NCBI RefSeq assembly: GCF_037038585.1
Contig: NC_092520.1
Coordinates: 2,137,001-2,201,000 of the forward strand
Direction of reading: 5' to 3'
Length of the DNA stretch: 64,000 nucleotides
Origin: Patagioenas fasciata
Lineage: Eukaryota; Chordata; Aves; Columbiformes; Columbidae
The notes below the pieces were generated by a model. The model did no database searches. It was not told the origin of the DNA and saw only the letters and a list, made by a program, of their open reading frames with translations. Numbering within the stretch: the stretch's first letter is position 1; every line of letters begins with the position of its first letter. Positions 1 through 12,454 of this stretch are shown here, piece after piece. Made by a program: the position numbers and the translations under genes.

Positions 1-63
1 TACCAGCTCTCCAGCACCTAACGGGACCTTCAAAAAACCTGGAGAGGGACTTTTCACAAGGGC

Positions 64-970
64 ATGGAGTGACAGGTGATGGTTTTAAACTAAAGGAGGG
101 AGATTCAGGCTGGATGCGAGGAGGAAATGACCATGACCATGACCATGATCATCACCATGAGCCAGCACTGGGCCCTTGTGGCCAGGAAGGCCAATGGTAC
201 CTGGGGTGGGTTAGAAGGGGGTGGTCAGTAGGTCAGAGAGGTTCTCCTGCCCCTCTGCTCTGCCCTGGGGAGACCACCCCTGGAATATTGTGTCCAGTTG
301 TGGCCCCTCAGTTCCAGAAGGACAGGGAACTGCTGCAGAGAGTCCAGCGCAGCCACCAAGATGCTGAAGGGAGTGGAGCATCTCCCGTGTGAGGAAAGGC
401 TGAGGGAGCTGGGGCTCTGGAGCTGGAGAAGGTGACCTCATTCATGTTTACAGATATAGAAAGCGGGAGTGTCAGGAGGATGGAGCCAGGCTCTTCTCGG
501 TGACAACCAGTGACAGGACAAGGGTAATGGGTTCAAACTGGAACACAAGAGGTTCCACTTAAATACGAGAAGAAACTTGTTTGGGGTGAGGGTGTCAGAG
601 CCTGGCCCAGGCTGCCCAGGGAGGTTGTGGAGTCTCCTTCTCTGCAGACATTCAAACCCGCCTGGACCCCTTCCTGTGGAACCTCAGCTGGGTGTTCCTG
701 CTCCACGGGGGGATTGCACTGGATGAGCTTTCCAGGGCCCTTCCAACCCCTCACATTCTGGGATTCTGTGAAATTGTTGTCCCTGAGGGTGGTGAGAGCC
801 TGGCCCAGGTTGGGCAGAGAGGTGGTGGCTGAACCATCCCTGGAGACATCCCAGGCCAGGCTGGATGGGGCTCTGAGCAACCTGAGCTGGTGAAGATGTC
901 CCTGCTCATGGCAGGGGTGGCACTGGGGGAGCTGGGAAGGTCCTTCCAACCCAAACCATTCTGTGATTCT
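64..970 (+). mobile_element. CR1 type B, split by a nested CR1
   Basis: The 5' piece (64-128) and 3' piece (770-970) are contiguous in other type B copies. The 3' end reads ACCATTCTGTGATTCT. They are separated by a type C CR1, with GAAAT repeated at the junctions (124-128 and 770-774). Confidence 0.8.
129..769 (+). mobile_element. CR1 type C inserted in a type B CR1
   Basis: 5'-truncated LINE 3' region ending ATTCTGGGATTCTGTG. It starts with an ACCATG-type short tandem run (about 129-158). It is nearly identical to the copy at 11775-12446. Confidence 0.85.
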
Positions 971-2125
971 AAGATGTGACCCCATCCCCACAGTCACCAG
1001 GTATCACGGTGTCACCGTGTCTCCATGGTCACTGCTTACATGTGGACATCATCTCGTCCCTACGTCACAACTCATGCACAGACAGCACCCTGTCCCTGTG
1101 GTCACTATGCACAAATGGACATCACCCCATCCCATGGTCACCACATGCTCATGAGTGTCCCTGTCAATGAGCCCACACCGATGTCACACTGTCCCCATGA
1201 TCACTGTGCACACACATGCACGTTACCTTCTCCCAGGATCCCTGCACGCATGTGGACATCACCTTGTCCCCATGATCACTACACACACATGGATATCACC
1301 ATGTCCCCTTTGTCACTTTATACACAGGGATGTCACGTTGTCCAAGGGTCCCTGCACACGCAAGTGACATCAACTTGTCCCCTTTGTGACTCTTTACACA
1401 TGGATGTCACCTTGTCCCAAGGTCTCTGCATCCACACAGAGGTCACTTTGTCCCCATAGTCACGGCATACACGTGGATGTCACCGTGTCTTCTTAGTCAC
1501 TACATACACATGGACATCACCTTGTCCCCATGGTCACTACATGCCCATGGGTGTCTTATCCCAGCGCCCCTGCATCCACACAGATGTCACTTTGTCCCCA
1601 TAGTCATGACATATACACAGATGACACTTTGTCCCCATAGTCACAACATACACATGGATGTTACCTTGTCCCAAGGTCTCTGCATCCACACAGAGGTCAC
1701 TTTGTCCCCATAGTCGCGACATACATGTGGATGTCACCTTGTATTCTTAGTCAGTACATACACGTGGATGTCACCTTGTCTTCTTAGTCACTACATACAC
1801 GTGGATGTCACTTTATCCCAGTGCCCCTGCATACACACAAATGTCACTTTGTCCCCATAGTCATGACATACACATGGATGCCACCTTGTCCCAAGGTCTC
1901 TGCATCCACACAGATGTCACTTTGTCCCCATAATCACAACATACACATGGATGCCACCTTGTCCCAAGGTCTCTGCATCCACACAGACGTCACTTTGTCC
2001 CCATAATCACGACATACAAGTGGATGTCACCTTGTCTTCTTAGTCACTACATACACAAGGACATCACCTTGTCCCCAAGACCACTACCCGCACACAGATG
2101 TCACCTCATCCCAGGGGCCCTACAC
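965..2125. repeat. 1.2 kb minisatellite, about 36-37 bp units in 73-bp dimers
   Basis: Tandem units such as CATACACATGGATGCCACC recur, for example at 1867 and 1940 (73 bp apart). Two half-unit types alternate, one with CTCTGCATCCACACAGA and one with CATACACATGGATG. Units are more degenerate towards the left end. The array starts directly after the CR1 tail. Confidence 0.85.
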
Positions 2126-2289
2126 ACACACCCCCACCACCCCCCAGAGCCACGCACCCCTCCTGCCTCCCAATGGGGAAAACGAACCCCCGAAAAGCCG
2201 CCGTCCCGCCAGCCCCGTGCCCGTCGTGCCGGCCACCACCACCTCCGCCGCCGCCCCACGGCCGCCTGGCCGCGGGCCCAGGGCCCGGC

Positions 2290-2640
2290 GCGAGCCGCGG
2301 TTCCCAGCCGCTCTAAAAGCCAGCTTTGTGCTTTACAGCCGGGCCCTCGCTTGGCATACGATTTTAATTAGAGTCTGGTTACACGGCTCGGCAGATGTGG
2401 AATGTATTTCTTAGCCCAGGTGGAATAAATCTATTGCCATAAAAACCAACCCCCCCACACACCCCTTATTAAATTCTCTCTTCTAAATAGCCCAGTATTG
2501 AGATACACGGCCCCCCCTCACCCCCTGCCTGCACCCCCTCAATGCAAACCCTTCTCTAAGTGCTTAATGAGCTTTAATTTTATTATATTCCCCGGCTGTA
2601 TTAAACGGGCTTCTGGTCCCGGCGCAAGTTCCCAGCTACT
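2290..2640. other. AT-rich unique block, possible conserved noncoding element
   Basis: Non-repetitive block rich in TAAT-type homeodomain-like words (GATTTTAATTAGAG, TTTTATTATATTCC), embedded in GC-rich flanks and holding no open frame of note. The rest of 2126-3290 is GC-rich unique DNA without a gene. Confidence 0.35.
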
Positions 2641-3292
2641 GGCCCTGCTGCGCAAGGGGGTGCTGGGGAGGACCATGGTGTGGGAGACCCATCAGCCCCA
2701 TGGCCAGGGGGTGGCTTTTGGGGGTTGGCACAAGGATGTCACCCTGTCCTGCACCCAGAAGAGGACGCTCAGGGCTGGGGGTGGCAGAGCTCAGTGCCAG
2801 CTGCCGAGAGACCATCTCATCATCCCCACTGACTGGGATGCTCATGGGGACTGGTCCCAGTAGTTTGGAGACCCACATCCACCGTGGGGGCACGGGGAGC
2901 GGCTGTGAGGTCTCGGCCACCCCAGGGACATCCCTGCTTTTCCCAGGTCCCCTGTGGTGCCTGGGGTGGCCGTGACCTCATCCTTGGGGCTGAGCCCCAT
3001 CGCTGTGCTAAGGCCCATCCATGGTCCTTGGAACACTCGGCGTGGGCAGCGATGCAGGCAGAGCCGCTCAGGGGGGCAGGGAGAGCCATTAACAGGGACA
3101 CCCACCCCATGCTCGCAGCCTCATTCTCCCCAGGAATGGGACCGAAACAAGATGTTCCACCTGCCGGGGGATAACCAGGTGCACTGGAGCTGGGACACGG
3201 CATTTGGGGTCTTGACGACATTGGACATGTTGATCCAAGAGTAGACTTGACACTCCTCCTCTGCCTACTCCTCATCATCCTCCTCCGTAGTA

Positions 3293-3545
3293 GGATGAGA
3301 GGAAATGGCCTCAAGTTGCGCCAGGGGAGGCTGAGGTTGGATGTGGGAACAATTTCTTCCCCAAAGGGCTGTGGGGCATTGGAACAGGCTGCCCAGGGCA
3401 GTGCTGGAGTCACCATCCCTGGAGGGCTGGACAGACGGACATGAGGTTCTCAAGACATGGGGCAGTGCCAGGGGTGGGGAATGGTTGGACTCAATGATCT
3501 TGAGGGGCTTTTCCCATCAAAATGATTCTTGGATTTTACGATTCT
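3293..3545 (+). mobile_element. CR1 type A
   Basis: Sense-strand type A 3' region, 5'-truncated, with a slightly altered tail (AAAATGATTCTTGG). 3546-4395 downstream holds nothing recognisable. Confidence 0.85.
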
Positions 3546-4395
3546 CCTCCTTCTCCATCGCTGCACCTGCTCCAGGTCTCGCTCAACCACCACCACAGTG
3601 TCTTCTGCTAGCGCGGCCCATCCTCACTGTACCTTTTAAATAATAATACTCAAATAATAAGATTACTCTTACAATGATAGATTTCTAGCATCTCTACATG
3701 GCCATGCTTAAGCCCAAGGGACCACATCTCTCCAGCCCTTCACCTGCACTCACCACATCCACCGGTGCTGTGCTTCTGAAAGGACTTCAAGAGTAATTTG
3801 GGGTGGAATAGGACCTATCTGAGCCAGCAGATGTGGCACAAAGGAGCCCAACATCATCCTCAGCCATCCTCATCCACTCTCATCCTTATATCCCAGGGAC
3901 ACCTGCTCTAGGGCTGTTGCCCCATATCGCCCTGGTTTTGGCCCAAGGATGGTCCACCTGAGTCTATCACACACCAGCTTTGCTGGCTGGGCAGATAAAG
4001 CTGCTCTAACCCTGAAAAACAGGCTTGGCTTTACCATGACCAGAGGGATTCTGGTTCAGAGCTGAGTGCTGGAGGTAAAACCCTGCTCCTATGGGAGGAG
4101 GAGCAGTGTTTTGGTGTCCTCTTTGGTTGGACATCCCCTCATCAGGTCCCAATGACCTGGAGACAGTCTCTAAATGCTTCCTGGAAGCTTAGAAATATTA
4201 TTTTAAAAAAAAATTTAAAAGCAGTATTTCTAACTAAATCCCCAAATTCTGGGGGGGTCTCACCCATTTGGGTGCAAATCAGGAAAAATCAGGAGCCAAA
4301 GTGTTTCCTGCAGGTGTGCAGCAGTGAATTCAGACCTCTGCAGGACCCTGTGCAGGCCAAAATCATGGGTGGGTTCAAACAGGGGCCAGGTGAGT

Positions 4396-4514
4396 ATCAC
4401 AGAATCACAGAAGGGTTTGGGTTGAAGGGACCTTCCCAGCTCCCCCAGTGCCACCCCTGCCATGAGCAGGGACATCTTCACCAGCTCAGGTTGCTCAGAG
4501 CTCTGTCCAGGCTG
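4396..4514 (-). mobile_element. CR1 type B fragment
   Basis: Antisense type B 3' end beginning ATCACAGAATCACAGAAGGG and truncated after about 120 bp, next to another CR1 fragment. Confidence 0.8.
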
Positions 4515-4615
4515 AGTTGGAAGGGACTCACAAGAATCATTGAGTCCAACTCATGTCCCTGCACAGGACAACCCCGAGATCCGCATCATCTCAGAGGCTG
4601 GAGAGCTCTGTGAAC
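4515..4615 (-). mobile_element. CR1 type D fragment
   Basis: Reads TTGGAAGGGACTCACAAG and CATTGAGTCCAACTC on the plus strand, the reverse complement of an older CR1 3' region. It resembles the copy at 27093. Confidence 0.65.
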
Positions 4616-4935
4616 CATTGCAACACTCTGTTGGGCCTCTAAAAAGGCTCCAGAATGTCCAAAAAGGGGAATTAAAGAAGGGAAGAGAGGATGAAATGGG
4701 AGAGGAACAGGACACACAGGGACCTGTTGAGTCATTCTCATGGGAACACCGGGATGTCATTTCCCAAAAATGTCCCACTGATGTGGCCCACCGCACCATC
4801 CCAAACAGAGGCATTTGCAGAACAAAATCCAAGGGTGTTTTTGGTTGCAAGAGATGTCTCCTCCCTCCCCGTACCTTGATGCAAAGGGTTGCTGAGGGGT
4901 CTGGAGCGTCTTTCTGATGAGGAGACACTGATGTG

Positions 4936-5265
4936 ATCAATGATCAATATCTCAGGGTGGGTGTCAGAGAATGGAGCAGACTCTGTTCAGTGGTGCCCAA
5001 CGCCAGGGTGAGGGGCAACGGGCACAGACTGAAACACAGGAGGCTCCATGTGAACGTGAGCAGAACCTTGTGTGCTGGGAGGTGCCAGAGCCTGGCCCAG
5101 GCTGCCCAGAGCGGGTGTGGAGTCTCCTTCTCTGAGACATTCAAACCCCCTGGGATCCTGTGTGATCTGCTATGGTGACCCTGCGTGAGCAGGTGGGTTG
5201 GACTGGGGGATCTACAGAGGTCCCTTCAACCCCAACCATCCTGTGACGCTGTGATTCTGTGGTTC
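4936..5265 (+). mobile_element. CR1 type D
   Basis: Sense copy with ATATCTCAGGGTGGGTGTCAG, GTGCCAGAGCCTGGCCCAGG and a CTGTGACGCTGTGATTCTG end. Its 3' half parallels the copy at 62120-62405. Confidence 0.8.
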
Positions 5266-5735
5266 ATTCTGTGAAAAGCCCATCTCGAGCCCTACCCACC
5301 AATTCTCAGCTGGGAAACTTGGCGCTGGGCTCACCCGTCAGTTTTCCCCCCGCTGGCCTCTCTCCTGGGCTGCTGGCTGGTATTTTGTAGTTGCTTTTGT
5401 GCCAAGGAGCTGCGGATGACGTTATCCCTCTTCCCAGGCCAGGTGTGGGGAGCACGGCTGTTCCCTGGGGGTGCAAACTTCATGGGCACCAGCCCCCCTG
5501 GGAACGCCGGTAAAAGCGTCACCCAAGGCTTGTTTTGAAGCCCCATGCAGAGATCAGGCTACTCCACTGCTGGTCTCATCAAAAGAAAGAGCAATGAGCT
5601 ACAGCTGAGCTGCAGCTCCAACTCCTAGCTCCCACCACTTCTCCATGTGCAGCCCATCACCTGTCTTCTCCTAGGACCTGCAACATGACTCTGAGGGCCA
5701 CCAAGTCCCTTGGAAGCCAGCCAGGAACCAAGTTG

Positions 5736-6230
5736 TAGAATCATAGAATCATTTTGGTTGGAAAAGACTCTCAAGCCCACCAAGTCCAACCGTTCCCCCA
5801 CCCCTGTCCCTGCCCCATGTCCTGAGAACCTCATGTCCGTCTGTCCAGCCCTCCAGGGATGGTGACTCCAGCACTGCCCTGGGCAGCCTGTTCCAATGCC
5901 CCACAGCCCTTTGGGGAAGAAATTGTTCCCACATCCAACCTCAACCTCCCCTGGCGCAACTTGAGGCCGTTTCCTCTGCTCCTGGCGCTTGTTCCTGGGG
6001 AGCAGAGCCCAACCCCCCCTGGCTCCAAGCTCCTTTCAGGCAGTTCAGAGATCAGAAGGTCTCCCCTCAGCTCCTGTTCTCCAGCTGAACCCCCAGGTCC
6101 CTCAGCCGCTCCCATCACACTTGTGCTCCACCCCCTCACCAGCTCCGTTCCCTTCTCTCCACTCGCTCCAGCACCTCAAGGCCTTTCTTGGTGTGAGGGG
6201 CCCAAAACTGCCCCCAGGATTCGAGGTGAA
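5736..6230 (-). mobile_element. CR1 type A, about 500 bp
   Basis: Begins at the plus-strand 5' side with TAGAATCATAGAATCATTTT and extends upstream of the usual truncation point through CTCGCTCCAGCACCTCAAGG. It is one of the longer type A copies. Confidence 0.9.
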
Positions 6231-9200
6231 ACCCAGTCAACCCAGACATCCCCATCCCAACCAGTGCACATCCCACCCAGGCAAGGAAGAGAGGTAAAAC
6301 TCAACACTTCAACCATGCAAAAATGATTCTTCCAAGAGAATGACCAACTAAAAAGGGTTAAATTGACATTTCAAAGACAAAACTCCCATTGAAATGCTTT
6401 TGGGGGCATAAGGTTAAAGCCCTGCCATGCCAACATGGACGAAACTCCCTCTGATTCCAACATGCCCTGATTTCAAGCAGAGCTTGCTCAGGTCTGCAGG
6501 GCAGGCTCAAGGGCAAGAGACAGACAAAAGCCTTTGGGATCTGGTCATCTTGGGCCGGTGGTTGGTCTGGAATTCGAACATGTGTTCTCCTGCTATTAGC
6601 AGATCAACACTTCTGAAGGGTTTGTTCTAGTAATTTTGAGCTGGTGGTCGTTTAGATGAAGAGCCAAATTCTAAATGACCTTTTTTTGTTGGTGTTGGTG
6701 ATTCACATTCAGCTTCGAATGCCAACAGTCCATCTTGGGAAGTCAGCAGCACAATCTTCAGTTTTCCCCTGAGACCTCTTGGCCCAGGTAGCGATCGCTA
6801 ACAGCCACGTCACGTATTGATGCAGCTCTCATCACGTACTGAAAGCCTTTGCCCGTTGGGTAACTGGGTCTTCCTGACTTCCACGGGAGGTCACCAGGAG
6901 AAGGACAACGTGCAGCTCTCCTCTGTGTCACGTCTGGGCTGCTATGTCAGTAGGCTCTGCCGAGGAGGAGATGGAGCCTGCATAACTTCTCAGGACGTGC
7001 TAAAAGCAGCCTGGAAGGGGATCAATGTTTCCGTTCACAATTTCGTGCCGATCCTCCTGCCATGGAACAGGGTTTGGAAGAACCTCAGCGGGTCCCTCTG
7101 CAGCCCCTTTGCCAAACCCCGCTTGCAAAGTGCCGTCTCAGGCATCTCACCGGTGAGCAGAACTCTGCTTTACCAGGGTTTTCTGGGCAAATCGAAGCCT
7201 GGAGCAGTTGGCACTAAGCAAAATCATCCACAGAGAGGGGCAGAAACAAAAGAAGACCTAAATTTGGCCTGTTTGGATTGACACTGATGTGGTAGGTCTT
7301 GGTGGTAGGGGACACTTGCCTACACTTCCCACCTAGAGAGGTTTCTTGGAGGCCTCCCTGTCCATCCCACTCTGGACCTGGGGGTTTGATATCTTGTGGA
7401 TTCCTGCATTTGCACAGATACCTGGAGGTCAGAGGACTGATGGCTGAAGTTGTCCTGGAGTTGCCTGTACCCCCAACCTATCTCACCGCAGTCACCACTG
7501 AGGGAATAACTTCTCCAGAAGTTGATGGCTGTGCAACCTGCCATGGGAGAGACATGGAGATGGGCGAGAAGGATCTCCCAACCATGGGAGTGGGCTCTCA
7601 GGACTGTCCTCACCTGGGATGAAAGCTGGGCTTGTGGTTGGGACTGGGAACAGGTGATGGGGTCCCACCTGGCAGGAGCCAGTCTGTAAGCCCATGGTGA
7701 CATGTCCAGCTTTCTCCAAGCAGGACCTGGAGGGCAACTGGACTGGATCCCTCCTAAAATATGGGCCTTCGTGCCACGCAAAAATGAAAGATGCATGGGG
7801 TAGCAGCAATAGGACCAACTGATGAAAAACATCTCCCACTCAGTTCTCAGCAGCCATCATGCTGCTTGGTGGAAGCCCCACAGCAAGAGCAGAGCCTGCT
7901 CTGACCCCTAGAAGTGCTCAAGAGCTGTCGCTGAGTACAAACACCACAAAACATCTCATTTTCTGTTGCAGAGAACACAGCCACTGTTTCAGAGATGGAA
8001 GCACCTCGTCCTGAGGTGAGCAGGAGTCCCACCAACATGGGTGACCAACACACATGTCCTTATCATAGCCACTCTCTTAAAAGACCTTTCTTTTTCCATC
8101 CCACAGGTGAAGAGCTCTTCTGTGCTGCAGGGCAGCTCCAGGATGGTGCAAGAGGGACAAAGTGTTGGGAAGGGTGTTGCTCATCTCCCTGCGGAGGAGA
8201 ACAAGCTCGTCCCAGGGCTGCTGGGTGAGGCTGATGAGATACGGTGCTATGGGGGAATGAAGCCATCAGGACATCTGTACCATGAATTAGCATTCAGCAC
8301 ACACTGCAGTATTCAATCTGCTGCTTGGGACCTGAGAAGACCCTTGAGGTGTCAACCCCCTGCCTCACCAGGTGTCTTGGGACATCCAGCCCAAAAGTAA
8401 GCCCAGATGCAATGTCCCCTCCCAAGCCAGTCACTTTGGCTTCCCCCATGACATGTTGGGAAAAATGGTGCTGCAAGAGCAGAGCTCGTGCCACTGGATG
8501 ACCATGTTTCACAGCAGCTCTTTCCATCACTTTACCTCTGTCCCCTTTTGAACTCGTATCTACATTCTTGGCCATCACAAGAAGCCGTGGTGTCCATCCC
8601 AGCCCATGGGTTGAACCTCACCATGCCAGTCCAGCTGAGACTACCTTCCTGGGGCAGAGAAGAGGTCAGTTTTCTTCCTGTGGACAACCCAAATCCACCC
8701 TTCTGGTTCTCAAGACCAAAAGTTTGTCACACAACCACATTTCTGGGATGTCCAGTCAATCCTGAGGAGGTGTATGGGTGTATGATCGGATCTCAGCATG
8801 ACTCATGCTGCCATCTGGTCATGCAAGTAATTGTTCTGTTGACAGGAACAGGTCAAAGTATCAAGCTGGCAAAGCTCCTGGGGTGAGTTGTGGCCACAAC
8901 AGTGCCCCATGGAAGAAGAGATGTCCCAAATCAGTGCTCCTGTGGCTGTGTCAGGGTATAGGAAGCTGAATGTCCTCTCTGCAGAAGACACGGTGGTGTC
9001 CATGCTTAGCAGAGCCTCCACCAGGCACGGCCAGGTACCCAGGTCCTGTGGCCACCACAGGAGTGTCACAAAACGGTGACTGCAAAGAAACCAGGCCTAT
9101 AAATCTGTGCGTTGTTCCTACCCAAGACCCCATCCGCAGCCAGGCCCACCCCAGCCTGGGGGACATGAGGGACAGTGCATCCCACATGGTTGGTACAAGG

Positions 9201-9877
9201 TGGTCGTAATGGGGACACAAAAACCCATGGTGCCACCACTGCTCCTCCCATGATGCAGGAAGGGGCTGATGGTCCTCAGGGATGCTTGCCCAGGCAGGAA
9301 GATGCAGAAACGTACTGGGACCTCAAGGGAAGAGCATTTGGGATTGTAGAAGACCATGTTGAGTGGCTGGACCAACAGTGATCAAAGTGAGGGAAGAATG
9401 GGGTCTGGAGGGGAACAAGCACATGAAAATGAAGGGATAAGGTGATAAATGGGCCAGCTCCATCTAAGCAGGTGGATGGTCACTGCACTTGTCCCCAGTC
9501 AGTGCAGTTTGTCTCATTAATTAGACTCCATTTCCTCATTAATCTCAATTTCTAATTATTTTCCTGGGTGAGGGGCTCTGTCCTGTGTGTGCACGTGTGT
9601 TTGGGGGTCTGGGTGTCAACAGGCAGACCATGGGTCACAGACAGGTGTTGGAGAAGCTGTCAGGCTGAATCGGATACTGGAGAGATTGGGGGGATGTGAG
9701 TTGGGACTGGTGGGACTGGGGGGTCCAAGTCAGCTACTGGAGAGACTGTGAGGCCTGGAGGTTGGGTGCTGGAAAGGCCATCAGGGTGCACGTGGGTTAC
9801 CAAATGTGGCATCTCCTGACTTACATGACATGGGGAGCCTCACTTCTCAAGTGGCCACCCCGGGGATAGACTATACA
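6231..9877. other. 3.6 kb unique intergenic DNA, no gene recognised
   Basis: No CR1 or tandem repeats. A 154-codon plus-strand open frame (6817-7281) and other short frames show no recognisable family or consistent splice structure. 6630-6830 is AT-richer. Confidence 0.5.
9500..9570. other. AT-rich block with repeated ATTAAT words
   Basis: Short unique stretch with CTCATTAATTAGACTCC and CTCATTAATCTCAATTTC, homeodomain-like motifs standing out from GC-rich surroundings. A possible regulatory element; function unknown. Confidence 0.25.
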
Positions 9878-9965
9878 TAGAATCATAGAAAGTTTGGGTT
9901 GGAAGTGTCTTTTAAAGGTCATCTAGTCCAGTCCCCTGTCATGACTGCCCTGAACTTCCAGCAGG
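9878..9965 (-). mobile_element. CR1 3' end fragment
   Basis: TAGAATCATAGAAAGTTTGG and GTCATCTAGTCCAGTCCCC are a typical antisense CR1 3' end of about 90 bp, diverged. 9966-10974 downstream is unique with no gene. Confidence 0.75.
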
Positions 9966-10974
9966 CTCCAAACTCTTCTTGAGGCAGGTTTGAACATGGT
10001 GAGAAGCCATTCACCCTTAAAAATCAACAGTGCTCCCTGCTGCCTTCCCAACTTGGGGCAAGCCCAAGCCCAGCTTCAGGGAAGCCTAAACCCAACTTGG
10101 CAAACCCTCAAATCCATCTTCCACAAGAAACTGCCCAGTCTCCAAGTTGTTCAAGTCGTTCTGAGCACCAACTGAGACCTCTGCAAACCCCAGCCTTTCC
10201 ATGGGGATGTCTCAAACTTGACCTGCTCAAACTCAACCCCCAAAGCTCGAAGATGAACAAGTCCATGGTGGAGGTCTTCACTATTTGGACACATGGCCAA
10301 GCTCTTGTCTGTTAGTTCTTCCAAGGCCAACACTTTTCCATTTGAGGACACACACCCGGAGGTCAGAGGGGCACGGTGAGATAGGGGGTGATGTTTGCTC
10401 TGTGTCTAATGGGTTCATCAGGATTATTTTCATTGTCTGTGCAGCTGGGAGGCAAAAAGGGGTGTCCAGGCCAAGCAATCCTTCTTACTTCATTTTCAAC
10501 TGTTTTCAAAGCCCCTGATCAGACAACCCAGATGGTACTAAATGGCCATGAACAAACTTTAAACAGTGGGTTATTGTTGTGCTCATTGAGTTAGATAATT
10601 GTGATGGGCCTGAACTAATTAATTTCTACCCAAAGAAACAAAAAAAAAAGCACTGAATCATGGTCTTTTGGCAGCGCTGGTGAGAAGTAAGTGGTTTCTT
10701 TGGGATTTATCTAGCCTGTAAAAACAGGGATCTCCACCGGGTGCTGTGTGGTCCCATGGCCAAAAAATAGGAGGGCAAGAACCCTTGTGAACTGGAGAGG
10801 GCAGGCAGAGGTGGCTTTGGTGGTTCTCCTGCATCCCATGAGGCAGGAGGTCCATGGGATGCTCCACCAGCTCCTTCGTACCATCAGTTTGCCCTACCTC
10901 CTCTTTGGAAACCACACGTTTGGGGATGGCCACAGAACATGTACAGGGCAGAGAGCCCAGGCTTTGCACCTTGG

Positions 10975-11242
10975 TAGAACAAGGGGTGATGGTTTTAAAC
11001 TAAAGGAGGGAGATTCAGGCTGGACATGAGGAAGAAATTGTTGCCCTGAGGGTGGTGAGAGCCTGGCCCAGGTTGGGCAGAGAGGTGGTGGCTGAACCAT
11101 CCCTGGAGACATCCCAGGCCAGGCTGGACGGGGCTCTGAGCAACCTGAGCTGGTGAAGATGTCCCTGTCATGGCAGGGGTGGCACTGGATGAGTTTTGGA
11201 GGTCCCTTCAACCCAAACTATCCTGTGTTTCTATGATTCTCT
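10975..11242 (+). mobile_element. CR1 type B
   Basis: Sense copy from ACAAGGGGTGATGG to CTATGATTCTCTG. It shows the uninterrupted form of the element that is split at 64-970. 11243-11774 after it is unique. Confidence 0.88.
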
Positions 11243-11774
11243 GAAAAGGTCCCTGGGTCTGTGGTCATGCCATGCCAGTCATGTTTCCTCCACCTCCCAG
11301 CCCTCTGTGAGCTCCAGCCCCACCACCTCCAATCTCCAAGGATTTCCCTGTTTTTCTCATCACCGCTTTCTCAACATGCGTCTTCCAGGGGGCTTTTTCC
11401 AGTGTCCGGATAGTCCTGACTTGCTGGCAACGTTTTTCTCTACAGGGATTATTCTTTTCCCAATTTTGGGGGTGTCAAGCTTCGACAAAGCTAGAGACAG
11501 GGAAATGCGATCTCGTTTCTTCAGCAGCTCAGACAGCCTACTGGATTAGGTACATCCTGAGCTGCTCTGGCATCCAAAAAGATGCGGAAATGGGAGAAAA
11601 GAGCGATTACAGACACATTTCTATGTGAGAAGGGACAGGAAACATTAGGACTGTTTAGTCTGGAGAGGAGACAGGTCATCAGTGGTACAAGAACTACTTG
11701 CGAGCCACTCAACATGGACAGTCCTCTGGTTTCTCCATTTCTCATCACCAAAAAAGAAAGGGATTAGAGAGCAG

Positions 11775-12446
11775 CATAGGGGAAGGGGACCTGGAGGTCC
11801 TGGGGACAGCAGGGTGAGCATGAGCCAGCACTGGGCCCTTGTGGCCAGGAAGGCCAATGGTACCTGGGGTGGGTTAGAAGGGGGTGGTCAGTAGGTCAGA
11901 GAGGTTCTCCTGCCCCTCTGCTCTGCCCTGGGGAGACCACCCCTGGAATATTGTGTCCAGTTGTGGCCCCTCAGTTCCAGAAGGACAGGGAACTGCTGGA
12001 GAGAGTCCAGCGCAGCCACCAAGATGCTGAAGGGAGTGGAGCATCTCCCGTGTGAGGAAAGGCTGAGGGAGCTGGGGCTCTGGAGCTGGAGAAGAGGAGA
12101 CTGAGGGGGGACTCATTCATGGTTACAGATATAGAAAGGGGGAGTGTCAGGAGGATGGAGCCAGGCTCTTCTGGGTGACAACCAATAATAGGACAAAGAG
12201 TAGTGGGTGCAAACTGGAACACAAAAGGTTCCACTTAAATCTGAGAAGAAACTTGTTCCTGGTGAGGGTGTCAGAGCCTGGCCCAGGCTGCCCAGGGAGG
12301 TTGTGGAGTCTCCTTCTCTGCAGACATTCAAACCCGCCTGGACACCTTCCTGTGGAACCTCAGCTGGGTGTTCCTGCTCCATGGGGGGATTGCACTGGAT
12401 GAGCTTTCCAGGTCCCTTCTAATCCCTGACATTCTGGGATTCTGTG
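11775..12446 (+). mobile_element. CR1 type C
   Basis: Sense copy ending ATTCTGGGATTCTGTGG. Positions 11819-12094 match 156-431 with one visible substitution. Confidence 0.88.
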
Positions 12447-12454
12447 GATGTTCA

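Noticed and set aside
965-2125. Regular repeats resembling a CRISPR array
   Set aside because: Units are contiguous and diverged with no unique spacers, in a vertebrate genome. It is a minisatellite.
6817-7281. 154-codon plus-strand frame
   Set aside because: No family resemblance. Isolated in unique intergenic DNA.
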